Part shown: positions 23,978 to 34,679 of the stretch, piece by piece | Layout of the letters: each line of letters begins with the position of its first letter | How positions within the stretch are numbered: position 1 is the stretch's first letter | Assembly: GCF_901709675.1 (NCBI RefSeq) | Contig: NC_051088.1 | Location: 1-64,000 of the forward strand | DNA length: 64,000 nucleotides | From: Syngnathus acus | Lineage: Eukaryota > Chordata > Actinopteri > Syngnathiformes > Syngnathidae | Direction of reading: 5' to 3' | Translations under genes and position numbers: made by a program | Notes under the pieces: generated by a model | The model's database searches: none | What the model was told of the DNA's origin: nothing | The model's input: only the letters and a program-made list of their open reading frames with translations

Positions 23978-25701
23978 TAGGGCTGTGGACTCGGTCGGAT
24001 TTTTGCACCGAGTCCGAGTCCGGCCTCTAGACCATGAGTCCGAGTCCGGCTGTCCATTTTTTCTGTTAATTCATGTGACTGCTTAGTCTTTATTCAAGGC
24101 TAATTTAGATCAAAATCTAAATAATTACAACAGTTTTGTGATGGCTTTGTCTTTATTAAACATATAAACGAATACAATAAACAGATACTTTCACGTTTTA
24201 ATCATTAATTACACCATTATAGCTCAGACATTTATCTAAACACAAATAATTAGTGACGACCCCTTATTTGGAAAGCGAAAAACCCATGTCGTACGGCGTC
24301 AGCACTATGTTGTTTTCAATAAAAACATGAAGAACTCACGTTTGCGTCAGTCAATTGTAATTTTTATAAAGGATTATTCTCATTTGATGTCTTTAAATTC
24401 ATCCGCGTTCTGCCATTGAAGCGGGGTGCATTCAAAGACCAGTCGTACAGGCGGAACACTCATTCACTTCACCAAAACGCAACAATATAATTACGTGAGC
24501 TCTTTGCATAAACCTCGATGCAAAGAAACTCCTCTTTTTGGGTACAGGCTACAAGGAGTATATATTACAAAGGAGACTTTATACTTAATTGTGATCATCA
24601 TTCATCCATCCATCCATTTTATTTTATTACTCAGGTATTTTCAAAGCAAATTAATATTGTTGCATTTATTAATTTGCTTTAACATGACAGCGCAATATAA
24701 TTAAAAGCTGACACGATAGCAATGTCAAACGTGTTCATTTAAGAAAAAGCCACACACGTTTTGTGATCAAATCTTTCATAACGAGAATGATTTGAGTGAA
24801 TTGATTTTACAATTTTTATCCCCCCTCCCCACCATCTGTCACTTTGCTTGGGACAAAAGGAGCCTTCAGAACTGAAATTTCTTCTCAATTATTCATTCAA
24901 ATCAATTCACTCAAATCATTCTCGTTATGAAAGATTTGATCACAAAACGTTTCCGTCTGTACGACTGGTCTTTGAATGCACCCCGCTTCAATGGCAGAAC
25001 GCGGATGAATTTAAAGACATCAAATGAGAATAATCCTTTATAAAAATTAAAATTGACTGACGCAAACGTGAGTTCTTCATGTTTTTATTGAAAACAACAT
25101 AGTGTTGACGCCGTACGACGCCGTACGACATCGGTTTTTCGCTATAATTCGGTATAATTCGAGGTAGTCCACCCTCACCCAAAGTTAAGGTTTCATGGGA
25201 ATATTATTGTCTGGACCATATATGATAATTGTTTAATGGTAGTTATTGATAGATCTTGAAGATGTCAAGTTATAGGTGCATAAGACTATGTTGTTCATGC
25301 ATATAGCACGTTCATTGTAAGAGGGGAAGAGATGTTGTGTATTTTGGGCTAACTCAAATTCCGTAGTAGAAAAACCCCGGCAGTGGGATGGGCATTCTGT
25401 GTTGTTCTGGTACGCCCTGTGAACGCACTGTGAGTAAGGAATAAAGCAGTTATCATTCACGTCGTTGTCCGACCTATTCTTGCTATCTAAGAACCTGGAA
25501 AATAGTAAGGATATAACATATATCACGGGTCATTACGACGAGTTTGGTGGAGTTTTTACTGCTTCTTCCAACTCCTACCGCGCGGACTGTAACCTGACAC
25601 TCTCTGGCTGCGTCTTGCCTCTTTTTTTTTTATTGTCGAGTCCGGCAAAAATGACCGAGTCCGACCGAGTCCGAGTCCCCGATTCCGAACCCACAGCCCT
25701 G
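23978..25701. mobile_element. hAT-like non-autonomous element, 1,724 bp, with target duplication
   Basis: The left end TAGGGCTGTGGACTCGG and right end CCACAGCCCTG are inverted repeats apart from the first base. GTATGTTA flanks both ends (23970-23977 and 25702-25709), an 8-bp duplication typical of hAT. Sub-terminal blocks rich in GAGTCCGAGTCCGG occur near both ends in inverted orientation. No transposase is visible. It landed in the 3' flank of the Ulp1 gene and contains the foldback element 24274-25143. 25144-25640 is unassigned; its AGGAATAAAGCAG segment might be from an LTR. Confidence 0.85.
24274..25143. mobile_element. Foldback (palindromic) element made of the same arm sequence
   Basis: Outer arms 24274-24450 and 24957-25143 are reverse complements (AGCGAAAAACC at the tips, GAAGCGGGGTGCATTC inside). 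The right arm carries a 10-bp tandem duplication, ACGCCGTACG. Inner arms 24756-24806 and 24898-24950 also pair. The order of blocks from tip to centre equals that of the 27316-27925 arm read from its outer end. This is therefore a deletion derivative with two arms joined and no minisatellite or gene. Target duplication is unclear. Confidence 0.8.
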
Positions 25702-25984
25702 GTATGTTATATGGTTAAGAAACAAAACTATTTGACCAAAATAAGGACAACGAAATTGATAAAGTGCAGTAATAAAAGGTATCACTGCACAAATCGTTTT
25801 ATTTTTTATTCTCCGTTATTATTAAGTTCGAACTGCACAATGCATTCAATAATTTTTTCACTATGAGTACTCATCATACAACAGTTAAAAGGAACATTTG
25901 TAACCCTCTCCTAAAATATGTATTCGTTTAGCTTTTCAAACATGTAAATCGAAGTGCACCTCATTTATTAAACACACACATATA

Positions 25985-27315
25985 CACCGTTTTGAATGGG
26001 GAGGGAACATATCCTCACGGGGCCGCCGTGAGGATATGTTCCCCCCCTGTAATTTGGCCTAGGAATGAGGGAACCTGTTCAAATTTGCCACACTACCTGA
26101 ACAGACCCCCAGGAAGACAGAAAAAAAGCCAGTTGGAGTCCAGGATTCACCGTTCTCAAAATGGGGGGGGGGGGAACATATCCTCACGGGGCCGCCGTGA
26201 GGATGTCTTCCCCCCCTTTATTTTGGCCTAGAAATGAGGCAACCTGTTCAAATTTGCCACACTACCTGAACAGATCCCCAGGAAGACAGAAAAAAAGTCA
26301 GTTGGAGTCCAGGACTCACCGTTCTCAAAATGAGGGGGGAAACATTTCCTCACGGCAGCCCCGTGAGGAAATGTTTCCCCCCTGTAATTTCTGCTAGAAA
26401 TGAGGGAACCTGTTCAAATTTGCTACACTGCCTGAACAGACCCCCAGGAAGACAGAAAAAAAGCCATTTGGAGCCCAGGACTCACCGTTCTCAAAATGAG
26501 GGGGGAACATTTCTTCACGGGGCCGCCGTGAGGATCTGTTCACCCCCTGTAATTTGGGCTAGGAATGAGGGAACCTGTTCAAATTTGCCACACAACCTGA
26601 ACAGACGACCAGAAAGAGAGAAAAAAAAGCCAGTCAATGTCCAGGACTCACCGTTCTCAAAATGAGGGGGGGGAACATTTCCTCACGGGGCCGCCGGGAG
26701 GATGTGTTCCCCCCCTGTAATTTGGGCTAGAAAAGAGGGAACCTGTTCAAATTAGCCACGCAACCTGAACAGCCCCACAGGAAGACAGAAAAAAAGCCAG
26801 TTGGAGTCCAGGACTCACCGTTCTCAAAATGAAAGGGGGGAACATTTATTCACGGGGCCGCCGTGAGGATCTGTTCCCCCCCTGTAATTTGTGCTAGAGA
26901 TGAGGCAACCTGTTCAAATTTGCCACACTACCTGAACAGATCCCCAGGAAGACAGAAGAAAAAACTGTTGGAGTCCAGGACTCACCGTTCTCAAAATGAG
27001 GGGGGGGGGGGAACATATCCTCACGGGGCCACTGTTAGGCTGTGTTCTCCCCCTGTAATTTGGCCTAGGAATGAGGGAACCTGTTCAAATTTGCCACACT
27101 ACCTAAACAGACCCCCAGAAAGACAGAAAGAGAGCCAGTTGGAGTCCAGGACCCACTGTTCTCAAAATGGGGGGGGGGGGAGTGATCATATCCTAGGAAT
27201 GAGGGAATCTGTTCAACTTTGCCACACAACCTGAACAGACCCCCAGGAAGACAGAAAAAAAAGCCAGTCGATGTCCAGGACTCACCATTCTCAAAATGGG
27301 AGGGGGGCACAAATT
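25985..27315 (+). repeat. Right minisatellite array, 8 units of ~167 bp with hairpins
   Basis: The marker CGTTCTCAAAATG ends units at about 26151, 26320, 26486, 26652, 26819, 26986 and 27156, with a shorter last unit ending near 27286; spacing is 166-171 bp. Each unit has a G-run, an inverted repeat around GGCCG or CAGCC, a C-run, then GAACCTGTTCAAATTTGCC and AGGAAGACAGAAAAAAAGCC. The best stems are 26003-26043 (18 bp) and 26333-26383 (23 bp). Open frames across units are incidental. Confidence 0.93.
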
Positions 27316-27925
27316 CTCACAGGTTGACATTTTTTATAGAGTTACTTTTACAGTTTTTATCCCCCCTCCCCACCACCTGTCACTTTACTTGGGGCAAAAG
27401 GAGGCTTCAGAACTGAAATTTCTTCTCAATTATTCATTCAAATCAATTCACTCAAATCATTCTCGTTATGAAAAATTTGATCACAGAACGTGTGTGGCTT
27501 TTCTTAAACACTTTTGACATTGCTATAGTGTCAGCTTTTAATTATATTGCGCTGTCATTTTAAAGCAAATTGATAAATGCAACAATATTAATTTGCTTTG
27601 AAAATACCTGAGTAATAAAATGGATGGATGAATGATGATCACAATTAAGTATAAAGTCTCCTTTGTAATATATACTCCTTGTGGCATGTAATGGTACCTC
27701 AAAAGAGGAGTTTCTTTGCATCGAGGTTTATGCAAAGAGCTCACGTAATTATATCGTTGCTTTTTGGTGAAGTGAATGAGTATTCCGTCTGTCTTTGAAT
27801 GCACCCCGCTTCAATGGCAGAACGCGAATGAACTTAAAGACATCAAATGAGAATAATCCTTTCTAAAAATTAAAATTGACTGACGCAAACGTGCGTTCTT
27901 CATGTTTTTATTTAAAACAACATAG
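27316..27925 (+). repeat. Right arm of large inverted repeat
   Basis: Reverse complement of the left arm for its inner ~400 bp, and the same block order as the foldback element through GAATGCACCCCGCTTCAA to ACAACATAGTG (27925). It then diverges from the foldback arm, so the true outer end may be lost or lie here. Confidence 0.85.
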
Positions 27926-27978
27926 TGCTTTGCCGAGGCGCCGCGAGACAAGCGCAACACTTTTGTGGAGGGCATCCT

Positions 27979-28500
27979 GTCAGGCGTGGAGCAGGGAGAG
28001 GACTCGAATGCAGAGTTCCAACCAAAAGTGTTTTATTTTCTCCAACGGAAGGCAGCACCAAAAAACAAAAGGCGCCTCAAGATGAGGGAAAAAAAGGCAA
28101 AAACTAAAAGCGCCTCAACACGAGGGAAAAAAGGCTGAGAACAGCAAACAAAAAACGCCTCAAACGGAGGGAACTACTAAGGCAAAAATCCAACGAAACA
28201 AAACAGAGCTTGGGCAAAAGGTATCTTTTGTCTAGGCTTTCTCAGGGAGTCTCTGTGACTTCGGGATCGCTAGTGTTCGTGATAAATCAAGACGCACTGG
28301 CAAAAGACAAGGGGGAAACGCAGGCTATATACACGCACGGGAGGAGGAGGACACAGGTGCAGACAATCAGGGCCAACGACACAGGTGTACGCAGTCGGGG
28401 ATCCGGGAAGTCAAGTGGACTGACGTGCAGAGGAAGGACCCACGAACTGAAATGAGAGTTACCACAATAAAACAGGAAGTGACATGACAAGACAAGAAAG
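27979..28500. mobile_element. Non-autonomous repeat with TGTCA ends and internal short repeats
   Basis: It starts TGTCAGGCGTGGAGCAGGG and ends near AGTGACATGACA. Inside are about three imperfect copies of a ~45-bp unit with GCGCCTCAA and GAGGGAAAAAA. This is similar in style to the 21132 and 49179 elements. The class is not recognised. Confidence 0.5.
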
Positions 28501-28513
28501 CCCACAAAACAGG

Positions 28514-28905
28514 ACAACATCAAAGTCAAAGTCAAAGTCAAAGTCAGCTTTATTGTCAATCCCTTCATATGTCAAGACACACAAAGAAACCGAAATTCCG
28601 TTTCCTCCATCCCACGGTGACGAGACATACAAGTAGGCGACACAAAACAAAAACAAGAAGGCACAAACCATAAATAATAAATAATAAATAAAATAAAATG
28701 AGCGATGAATAAAAACAGACCAATAACCCATTGAATATGAGGGGCAAAACCGAGCCAGTGAGCATACAGCAAGAACAGGACGCTACGCTGAAGGGGGAGC
28801 GAGTTCAGGATCCTAACAGCCTGGAGTACGAAGCTGTTGGAAAGTCTGGTGGTGCGGGAGCGCAGGCTCCTGTACCGCCTCCCAGAGGGCAGAACATGAC
28901 ACATC
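28514..28905 (-). mobile_element. L2-like LINE 3' end, 5'-truncated
   Basis: On the minus strand it encodes the last residues of a reverse transcriptase ORF (LPSGRRYRSLRSRTTRLSNS), then a 3' UTR ending in AATAAAGCTGACTTTGAC followed by TTTGAC repeats, a tail typical of fish L2-type LINEs. It cut into the 5' side of the DHCR24-like exon. Confidence 0.85.
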
Positions 28906-28908
28906 CAT

Positions 28909-29192
28909 TACATGCTGGACTCCGCCGTCATCATGACGTGTAGCATGAGCGAGCACGCCGAGCCCAACAAGATAGGATTTTTATATAAAAATAAATAAAT
29001 AATTACATTCCCATCGCACTGACAAATCTTTGTGATGTTTCCCTTCGGATCAACAGAATCGGGCTGCACTTCAAACCGTGGTTCTTTAAACACGTGGAGG
29101 GCTACCTGATGGGCGGCAAAGATGGCGTGGAGTACATCCCCCTCAGACAATACTACCACAGACACACACGCAGCATCTTCTGGCAGTTCCAG
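28909..29192 (+). pseudogene. DHCR24-like (delta24-sterol reductase) two-exon fragment
   Basis: Exon A 28909-28971 reads MLDSAVIMTCSMSEHAEPNK. Exon B 29049-29192 is 48 codons without a stop and includes [29 protein letters not shown] and IFWQFQ, then a GTAGGT donor. These match the middle of 24-dehydrocholesterol reductase, an ER FAD-dependent enzyme of cholesterol synthesis. The short intron between them (77 bp) starts AT instead of GT and ends GG instead of AG, so neither splice site is canonical. The upstream exon side is lost to a LINE and the downstream side to a SINE. No other exons are seen. It is best read as a pseudogene of a duplicated copy; a divergent functional gene is less likely. 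Confidence 0.78.
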
Positions 29193-29273
29193 GTAGGTTT
29201 TTGAAAAATCATCTTATCACACTCAATATTGCCATTGCGATTGATTTTCAGGGACCGAAATGAGACTCCATTA

Positions 29274-29560
29274 GTTAAAGTTAAAGTCCCAATGATCGTC
29301 ACACGCACATCTGGGTGTGGTGAAATTTGTCCTCTGCATTTAACCCATCCCCGTGTGATTTTAATCCATCCCCTGGGGGAGAGGGAGCAGTGAGCAGCAG
29401 CGGTGCCGCGCTCGGGAATCATTTGGTGATCTAACCCCCCAATTCCAACCTTTAATGCTGAGTGCCAAGCAGGGAGGCAATGGGTCCTATTTTTATAGTC
29501 TTTGGTATGACCCGGCCGGGGTTTGAACCCACAACCTTCCAGTCTCAGGGCGGACACTCT
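29274..29560 (-). mobile_element. tRNA-headed SINE (minus strand)
   Basis: On the minus strand the head holds GGTTGTGGGTTCAAACCCC (B-box-like), followed by CGGCCGGGTCATACC and a conserved body with TTTGGCACTC-type sequence. The tail is AACTTTAACT. It is the same family as 46384-46525 and 46723-47032. The 5' end of the head is missing here. Confidence 0.85.
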
Positions 29561-29664
29561 TTTGCCATTTTGCCCCCTCGTCTGCCAAAAACAAATTGTA
29601 GGGAGCCGCACAAAATAACGGAACTTGTAAACTTTTAAAAGTTCTCATCTTTTTTTTTATTTTA

Positions 29665-29930
29665 GCTGTTATAAACACTGAATACAACAAAAAGTAGCCC
29701 ACTTTAAAATAAAACATTTAGCTGGGCTTTAAAAATAAACACAAAATTAGGACCGTCCTTGACAAGTCCATGTCAGTGCTCTCTCGTCCTCTTCGGCTGT
29801 TATAACCACTGAATACAACAAAAAGTAGCCCACTTTATAATAAAACATTTAGCTGACCTTTAAAATTAAACATAAAATTAGGACCGTCCTTGACAAGTCC
29901 ATGTCAGTGCTCTCTCTTCCTCTTCGGGTT
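29665..29930. repeat. Two-copy tandem duplication, ~131 bp
   Basis: GCTGTTATAA starts at 29665 and 29796, and each copy runs to CATGTCAGTGCTCTCTC. It lies just downstream of the minus-strand transposase stop, so it is probably the element's 3' region. Confidence 0.85.
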
Positions 29931-29980
29931 TTTTGCTCAGCCAGCAATAAACTGAAGCACCTGAACATACAAAAAAAAAT

Positions 29981-31341
29981 CTACATCAGCTCAGAGATTT
30001 TTTTTATCCTGGAAAAGTAATAGTTTATCAAATTATATTTAATTCTTACCTGTTTAATGTGACTTCTGTGTCTGAACTTCGCTGCAGATCTTCCTATGTC
30101 AGGGCTGTAGGATGTGACTTTGATCTTCATACAGGCCTGTAGGCTCTCATCTACGAGGCAGGAACGGTGCTTGTTCTTTATGAAGTTCATTCTCGAGAAC
30201 AATTGCTCGCATAAGTATGTTGAGCCAAAGATGGACAAGACTCCAAATGCATACTTCTTCATGTTAATATAAGTGTCAGGAATGGCACTCCATGTTTCAA
30301 AAACAAGTTTGTCGGGGTGGGGGAGTTTCTCCATAGCACTCCATTTGTGCTCTTTAACGAGTGTAGCCTTCTGACGGGCGACTTCTTCAATATCCGCCGT
30401 CAGTGATTTGAACTTATTTACCCATAAATCTTTATCCGCTATGTCGGCCAGTTCAATTTCTAGATCAGGCTTACTTACTCCGGTGAATGCAACTCTGTTC
30501 AGCAGGGATGGGTCGATGTCCAGCGGTGTGACAGGGAAAGAGAGGGTAGGCTTCTCCTTTCTGAAGTCACTGAATCTTTCTCCAAATGCAGCTTGTATTG
30601 TAATGATGGCACGGTGGAAATAATCATGATTTATTTGATTGTTCGCTTCTTTGAACTCTCTTAGGGAGGAAAAGTAAGAGAGCGTACCTTTTTGTGCATC
30701 TCTTGCGAACACTGTCATCTTGCGCCAAATGCCAAAACATCTTCCAGCATCTGCAGGGCTGTGCTTCCCTTTCCTTGGAGATTTTTATTCAGCGTGTTCA
30801 AGTGACTTGTCATATCCACCATGAAGTAGAACTTACTCAGCCAATTGAGATCTTCCAGTTCAGGATAGCTGAGGCCTTTGCTTTCCAAGAAGGTTTTCAC
30901 ATGCTCCAGACAGGTAGCGAAGCATTTTAGCACCTCTCCCCTTGGCAGCCACCGGACTTTGTTGTGCAGCAGGAGATCCGAATATGCATGGTCAACTTCT
31001 TCTAACAATGAACAAAACTGTCGGTGGCTTAACCCGTTCGCAATTATTTTGTTCACTATCTTCCTATCTAGATAGATTGACGTAGATGTTAATCACTTCC
31101 ACACAGTCAGGGGGGAAAGTTTGTGCGCACAGCGCTTCTTGGTGGAGGATGCAGTGAAACGTCATGAGCTCTTCATCCAGTGACTTTTGAAGCAAATTCA
31201 CAAAGCCCTTTTGTGCTCCTGTCATGCTGGGTGCCCCATCAGTAGACACTGACACCAGGTGAGTGGTGTTTATTCCTTTCGCTTATCTACAACTCAAAAC
31301 AGCATCACAAATGTCCTGCCCTCGTGTTTGGCCCTTTAGCG
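29981..31341 (-). pseudogene. hAT transposase, GTF2IRD2/ZBED-like, frameshifted (minus strand)
   Basis: Three frames in order on the minus strand: 31255-31064 (STDGAPSMTGAQKG), 31056-30715 (HNKVRWLPRGEVL) and 30718-29981, ending with FSRMNFIKNKHRSCL and a basic tail. The last block is the hAT dimerisation motif. Upstream reading continues to about 31338 (GQTRGQDICDAVLSC) with one in-frame stop. The frames are joined by two frameshifts, so it is not functional. It encodes a cut-and-paste transposase related to the family that gave rise to GTF2IRD2-type host genes. The N-terminal BED finger is missing, cut off at the 31342 element. Confidence 0.88.
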
Positions 31342-33996
31342 CAGTGGTTCTCAAATGGGGGTACGCGTACCCCTGGGGGTACGTGGAGGTACTCCAGGGG
31401 GTACGTGAGATTTTACAAAAATATATACCGGTATTAAAAAAAACAAAAAAAAACAGTAAGCCTGATTGTCTTGAGAATTTGTTATAAAAAGTTTGATGAA
31501 ATACAAATGTATGTTTTATATTCAGTATTCAATTTTAATCCTTAATAAACGGACTCTCCACAAACCAATAGCAGTCACCTGTGGTTGCCTTGATGACACA
31601 CTATAACATGGGATGTGGCTGAAGCGTAGCAGCGATGCTGCTGTTGAAAACACGGAGAAACAAGTAAAAATGAAAGCAAAACCAGAGCCGACGAAGTACC
31701 GACAGTACATGGAAGACTATTGTTTGATGGTATTTACGTCCACAAGTTGTAACCCACCCAAAGCGCTGTGCTTTTTTTGCGGGGAGAAATTAACCAACGC
31801 TAGCATGAAGCCGGCACATCTCCAGTGGATCTCACCACAAAACACGGATGCCATGTTGGTAAGCCACCGGAGTTCTTCAGGAGGAAACGTTCTGACTTCA
31901 AGTCATCCCAAGACACAATGTGAAAAGCCTCCACTACATCAGCCAAAGCCCTGAAGGCTTCTTATGCGGTTTCTTTACTCGTAGCTAAAGCCAAAAAAAC
32001 ATTCACCATAGCTGAAGAGCTGCTGCTCCCCGCCGCCGTTGTATTGGCCAAAACTATACTAGACAAAAAATCTGCGGATACATTAAAAACTGTGCCTTTG
32101 TCTAATGACACCGTTTGCCGTAGAATAGACAGAATGGGTGCAGACATTGTCGAACAAGTTGTGGGAAAACCTGGCGACTCTTTTTCACTCCAGCTGGATG
32201 AATCCACAGATGTCAGTGGAAATGCACAGCTTGTTGTTTTTGTGAGATACATTGAGACTGACGACATTTGTGAACACATACTTTTCTGCAAAAGTCTGGA
32301 GGTGAGAACAACCGGAGAGGACATTTTTAATGTCGTTAACGCATTTTTCTCTGAAAATGGTATCGGCTGGAAATCCTGCAGCAGCGTGTGTACAGATGCG
32401 GCTGCATCAATGACGGGCAGTACGAAAGGGCTCATTGCGCGGATTAAAAAGGAAAATCCCAACATTAAGTGGACTCACTGTGTGATTCACAGGGAAGCCT
32501 TAGCGTCCAAGAAAATGAGCCCCGTGTTGCATGATGTTTTGAACGACAGCATCAAAGTGATCAACTTTATCAAGTCAAGGCCACTTAATGCACGTTTGTT
32601 ACGCCGCCTCTGTGAAAACTTGGGAGCTGAACACACGCAACTCCTCCTGCATGCAGAAGTGCGCTGGCTCTCTCGAGGGAAGATACTCAACAGGCTGTTG
32701 GAGTTACGAGCTGAAGTGCACACCTTTCTGACAGCACGGATCTCCCCATGCCACCTTGTTCGAGAACACGGACTGGCTTGCAAAGCGTTGCTATCTGGCA
32801 GATATATTCAGCAAACTGAACGAACTGATTGTGTCTCTGCAGGGCAAGGACACCAGTATCCTGAACCTGTATGACAAGGTGGGTGGTTTCCTGAAGTAAA
32901 CAGCTGTGGAAAAGGGCATGTGGTCACGAGGATTTCACCTGCTTTCTTCAGGTGGATGCTTTTCTCTCCAATGAAGATGTGGAGACAGCTCCAGTGAAGT
33001 TAGTCATAGTGGGACATTTGGCTAACTTGATGAAGGGCTTTCATTGCTACTTTGCTGACATGGAGGAGAAATCTGTACAGCTGGATTGGGTGAGAAACCC
33101 ATTTCTCTTGTCTGAAGCAAAGAGACGCAAGCTTCCTGTCACTCACCAGGAAAAACTGATGGAAGTGGCATCTGACCGTGGCCTGCAGATGAAGTTGCGC
33201 ACCACTCTCACACAGTTTTGGGTGTGTGTGAGGCAGGAGCACCCTGAGCTGGGACAGAAAGCTTTGGAGCAGCTGCTGCCCTTTGCCTCCACATTTATGT
33301 GAGACCTCCTTCTCTTCAATGACTGTGATCAAAACAAAGCAAAGAAACAGACTGAGCCTGGAGAAGAACTTGATCACAGCATTTGCCTCCCTGCCACCAA
33401 GGATGACAAAGTGAGGTACAAGCCCATGTTTCTCACTAAAATGTAGTATGAGTGCAAAAGACTCATTCAAGCTTCAAGACTGTTCAATGCTTGTCAAATC
33501 AAAATCAAATGTTCAATGCAACAATTCAATTTAAGAGAAAAAAAAGTTTTTTTTTTTATCCCAAAGAGGTAAAGTTGATAATTTTTTATGAGCAAATCTT
33601 TATTTATTAAGTTATCAATTTATTTTGTAAACAAGATATTTATTTATAAGTAAGTTAATTTATTTTTGTGAACACATTTTAGTTATGTATATTTTTATTT
33701 CCTTGCAAGAAATATTGCAAGAAAGATTACTCTAAAGAGTTTGAAAGGGTTTATGCCTTCTTGGTGGTCACTGTTTACTGTTTATCTTTTTTTGTTTCTA
33801 TATGCATTGTTTGAAACATAAATGTGTCTGTCAGGTACATTGCTACAAGTTGTTTAACTTTAATAAATCGAACACTGATGGCAAAATCCTGTACCGCTTT
33901 CTTTTCGACCAGAAATGTGTTGCGCTGGTCAGGGGGTACATGGCTGAAAAAATATTTCAAAGGGGGAACATCACTGAAAAGTTTTGAGAACCACTG
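31342..33996 (+). mobile_element. hAT element (ZBED5/Zaphod-like), 2,655 bp, degenerate
   Basis: Ends CAGTGGTTCTCAA and TTGAGAACCACTG are perfect inverted repeats. The flanking octamers CTTTAGCG and GCATACTA do not match, so no target duplication is left. The sub-terminal GGGGTACG-type repeats near the left end are typical of this group. Confidence 0.88.
31613..33443 (+). pseudogene. ZBED5-like hAT transposase with frameshifts
   Basis: An N-terminal BED-type finger remnant at 31613-31954 (KYRQYMEDY, then LCFFCGEKLTNASMKPAHL, with the distal His pair lost). After a shift, 31950-32765 holds AKAKKTFTIAEEL, SLQLDESTDVSGNAQL (first catalytic Asp region), TDAAASMTGSTKGL and HAEVRWLSRGKILNRL. Another shift and a stop follow near 32765-32897. 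32949-33302 holds the linker, and 33290-33443 in a further frame gives LCETSFSSMTVIKTK and LPPRMTK, the C-terminal dimerisation part. At least three frameshifts and one stop rule out an active enzyme. Confidence 0.88.
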
Positions 33997-34134
33997 GCAT
34001 ACTACATAAGGAAACTATACATATCGCCCATTTCGGTGCCCCTTGGCGATCGGACAAAAAGTGTAATCGCCCACCCCCCCTGTTGGACATAAGCCTTCTC
34101 TAATTATCGCCCTGGGCGATAATAAGAATAAATA

Positions 34135-34679
34135 CGGTATTTTTGATATAGCAGGCAAAGCAGAAATAGGCCTATAATGATTGAAAATGGCTGGGTCATC
34201 ATCTTTATGAATTGGGATACTTTTGGCTATTTTTAGTTCAGAAGGAACTGTTCCTTGGTCTAATGAAAGGTTGAAATTATGAGTTAAAGGCTGTACAATA
34301 TGTTCCTGGATGGTTTTCAATAATTTACTGTCAATATTGTCACAACCTGGAGAAGAATCTTTCAGACTCTCTAGTGCAGGGGTCACCAACTCCGGTCCTC
34401 AAGGGCGCCAATCCAGCCTGTTTTAGATGTATCCCCCCTGCAACACACCTGATTCAAATAATCAGGATCGCTATCAGCCTTAATAGAGCTTACTGATGAG
34501 CTGATCATTTGAATCAGGTGTGTTGTTGCAGGGCTGCACCTAAAACAGGCTGGATTGGCGCCCTTGAGGACCGGAGTTGGTGACCCCTGCTCTAGTGTCT
34601 TCCGAACCTCATCTCCAGAAACACCTGAGAGATTCATATGATCTAAGATAGGAGAATTCATGAATTCGAGGGGATTATG
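34135..34679 (-). mobile_element. Non-LTR retrotransposon (minus), downstream part, interrupted
   Basis: The minus strand encodes PGCDNIDSKLLKTIQEHI, LSLDQGTVPSELKIAKSIPI and YRPISALPAISKI, the start of a reverse transcriptase domain. The same element continues at 38064-38740; the intervening RTE LINE and a MITE (34377-34589) are later insertions. It is truncated near 34135 within the RT. Confidence 0.85.
34377..34589. mobile_element. hAT-type MITE, 213 bp, with 8-bp target duplication
   Basis: CAGGGGTCACCAACTCCGG and its inverted counterpart bound the element, and the arms pair over more than 50 bp. CTCTAGTG flanks both ends (34369-34376 and 34590-34597). It is inserted in the minus-strand LINE. 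Confidence 0.94.

Noticed and set aside
20461-27925. Polinton/Maverick element, because of long terminal inverted repeats and a cysteine protease
   Set aside because: No DNA polymerase B, integrase or packaging ATPase is seen, and the peptidase is interrupted by introns and carries a PHD half, unlike the Polinton protease.
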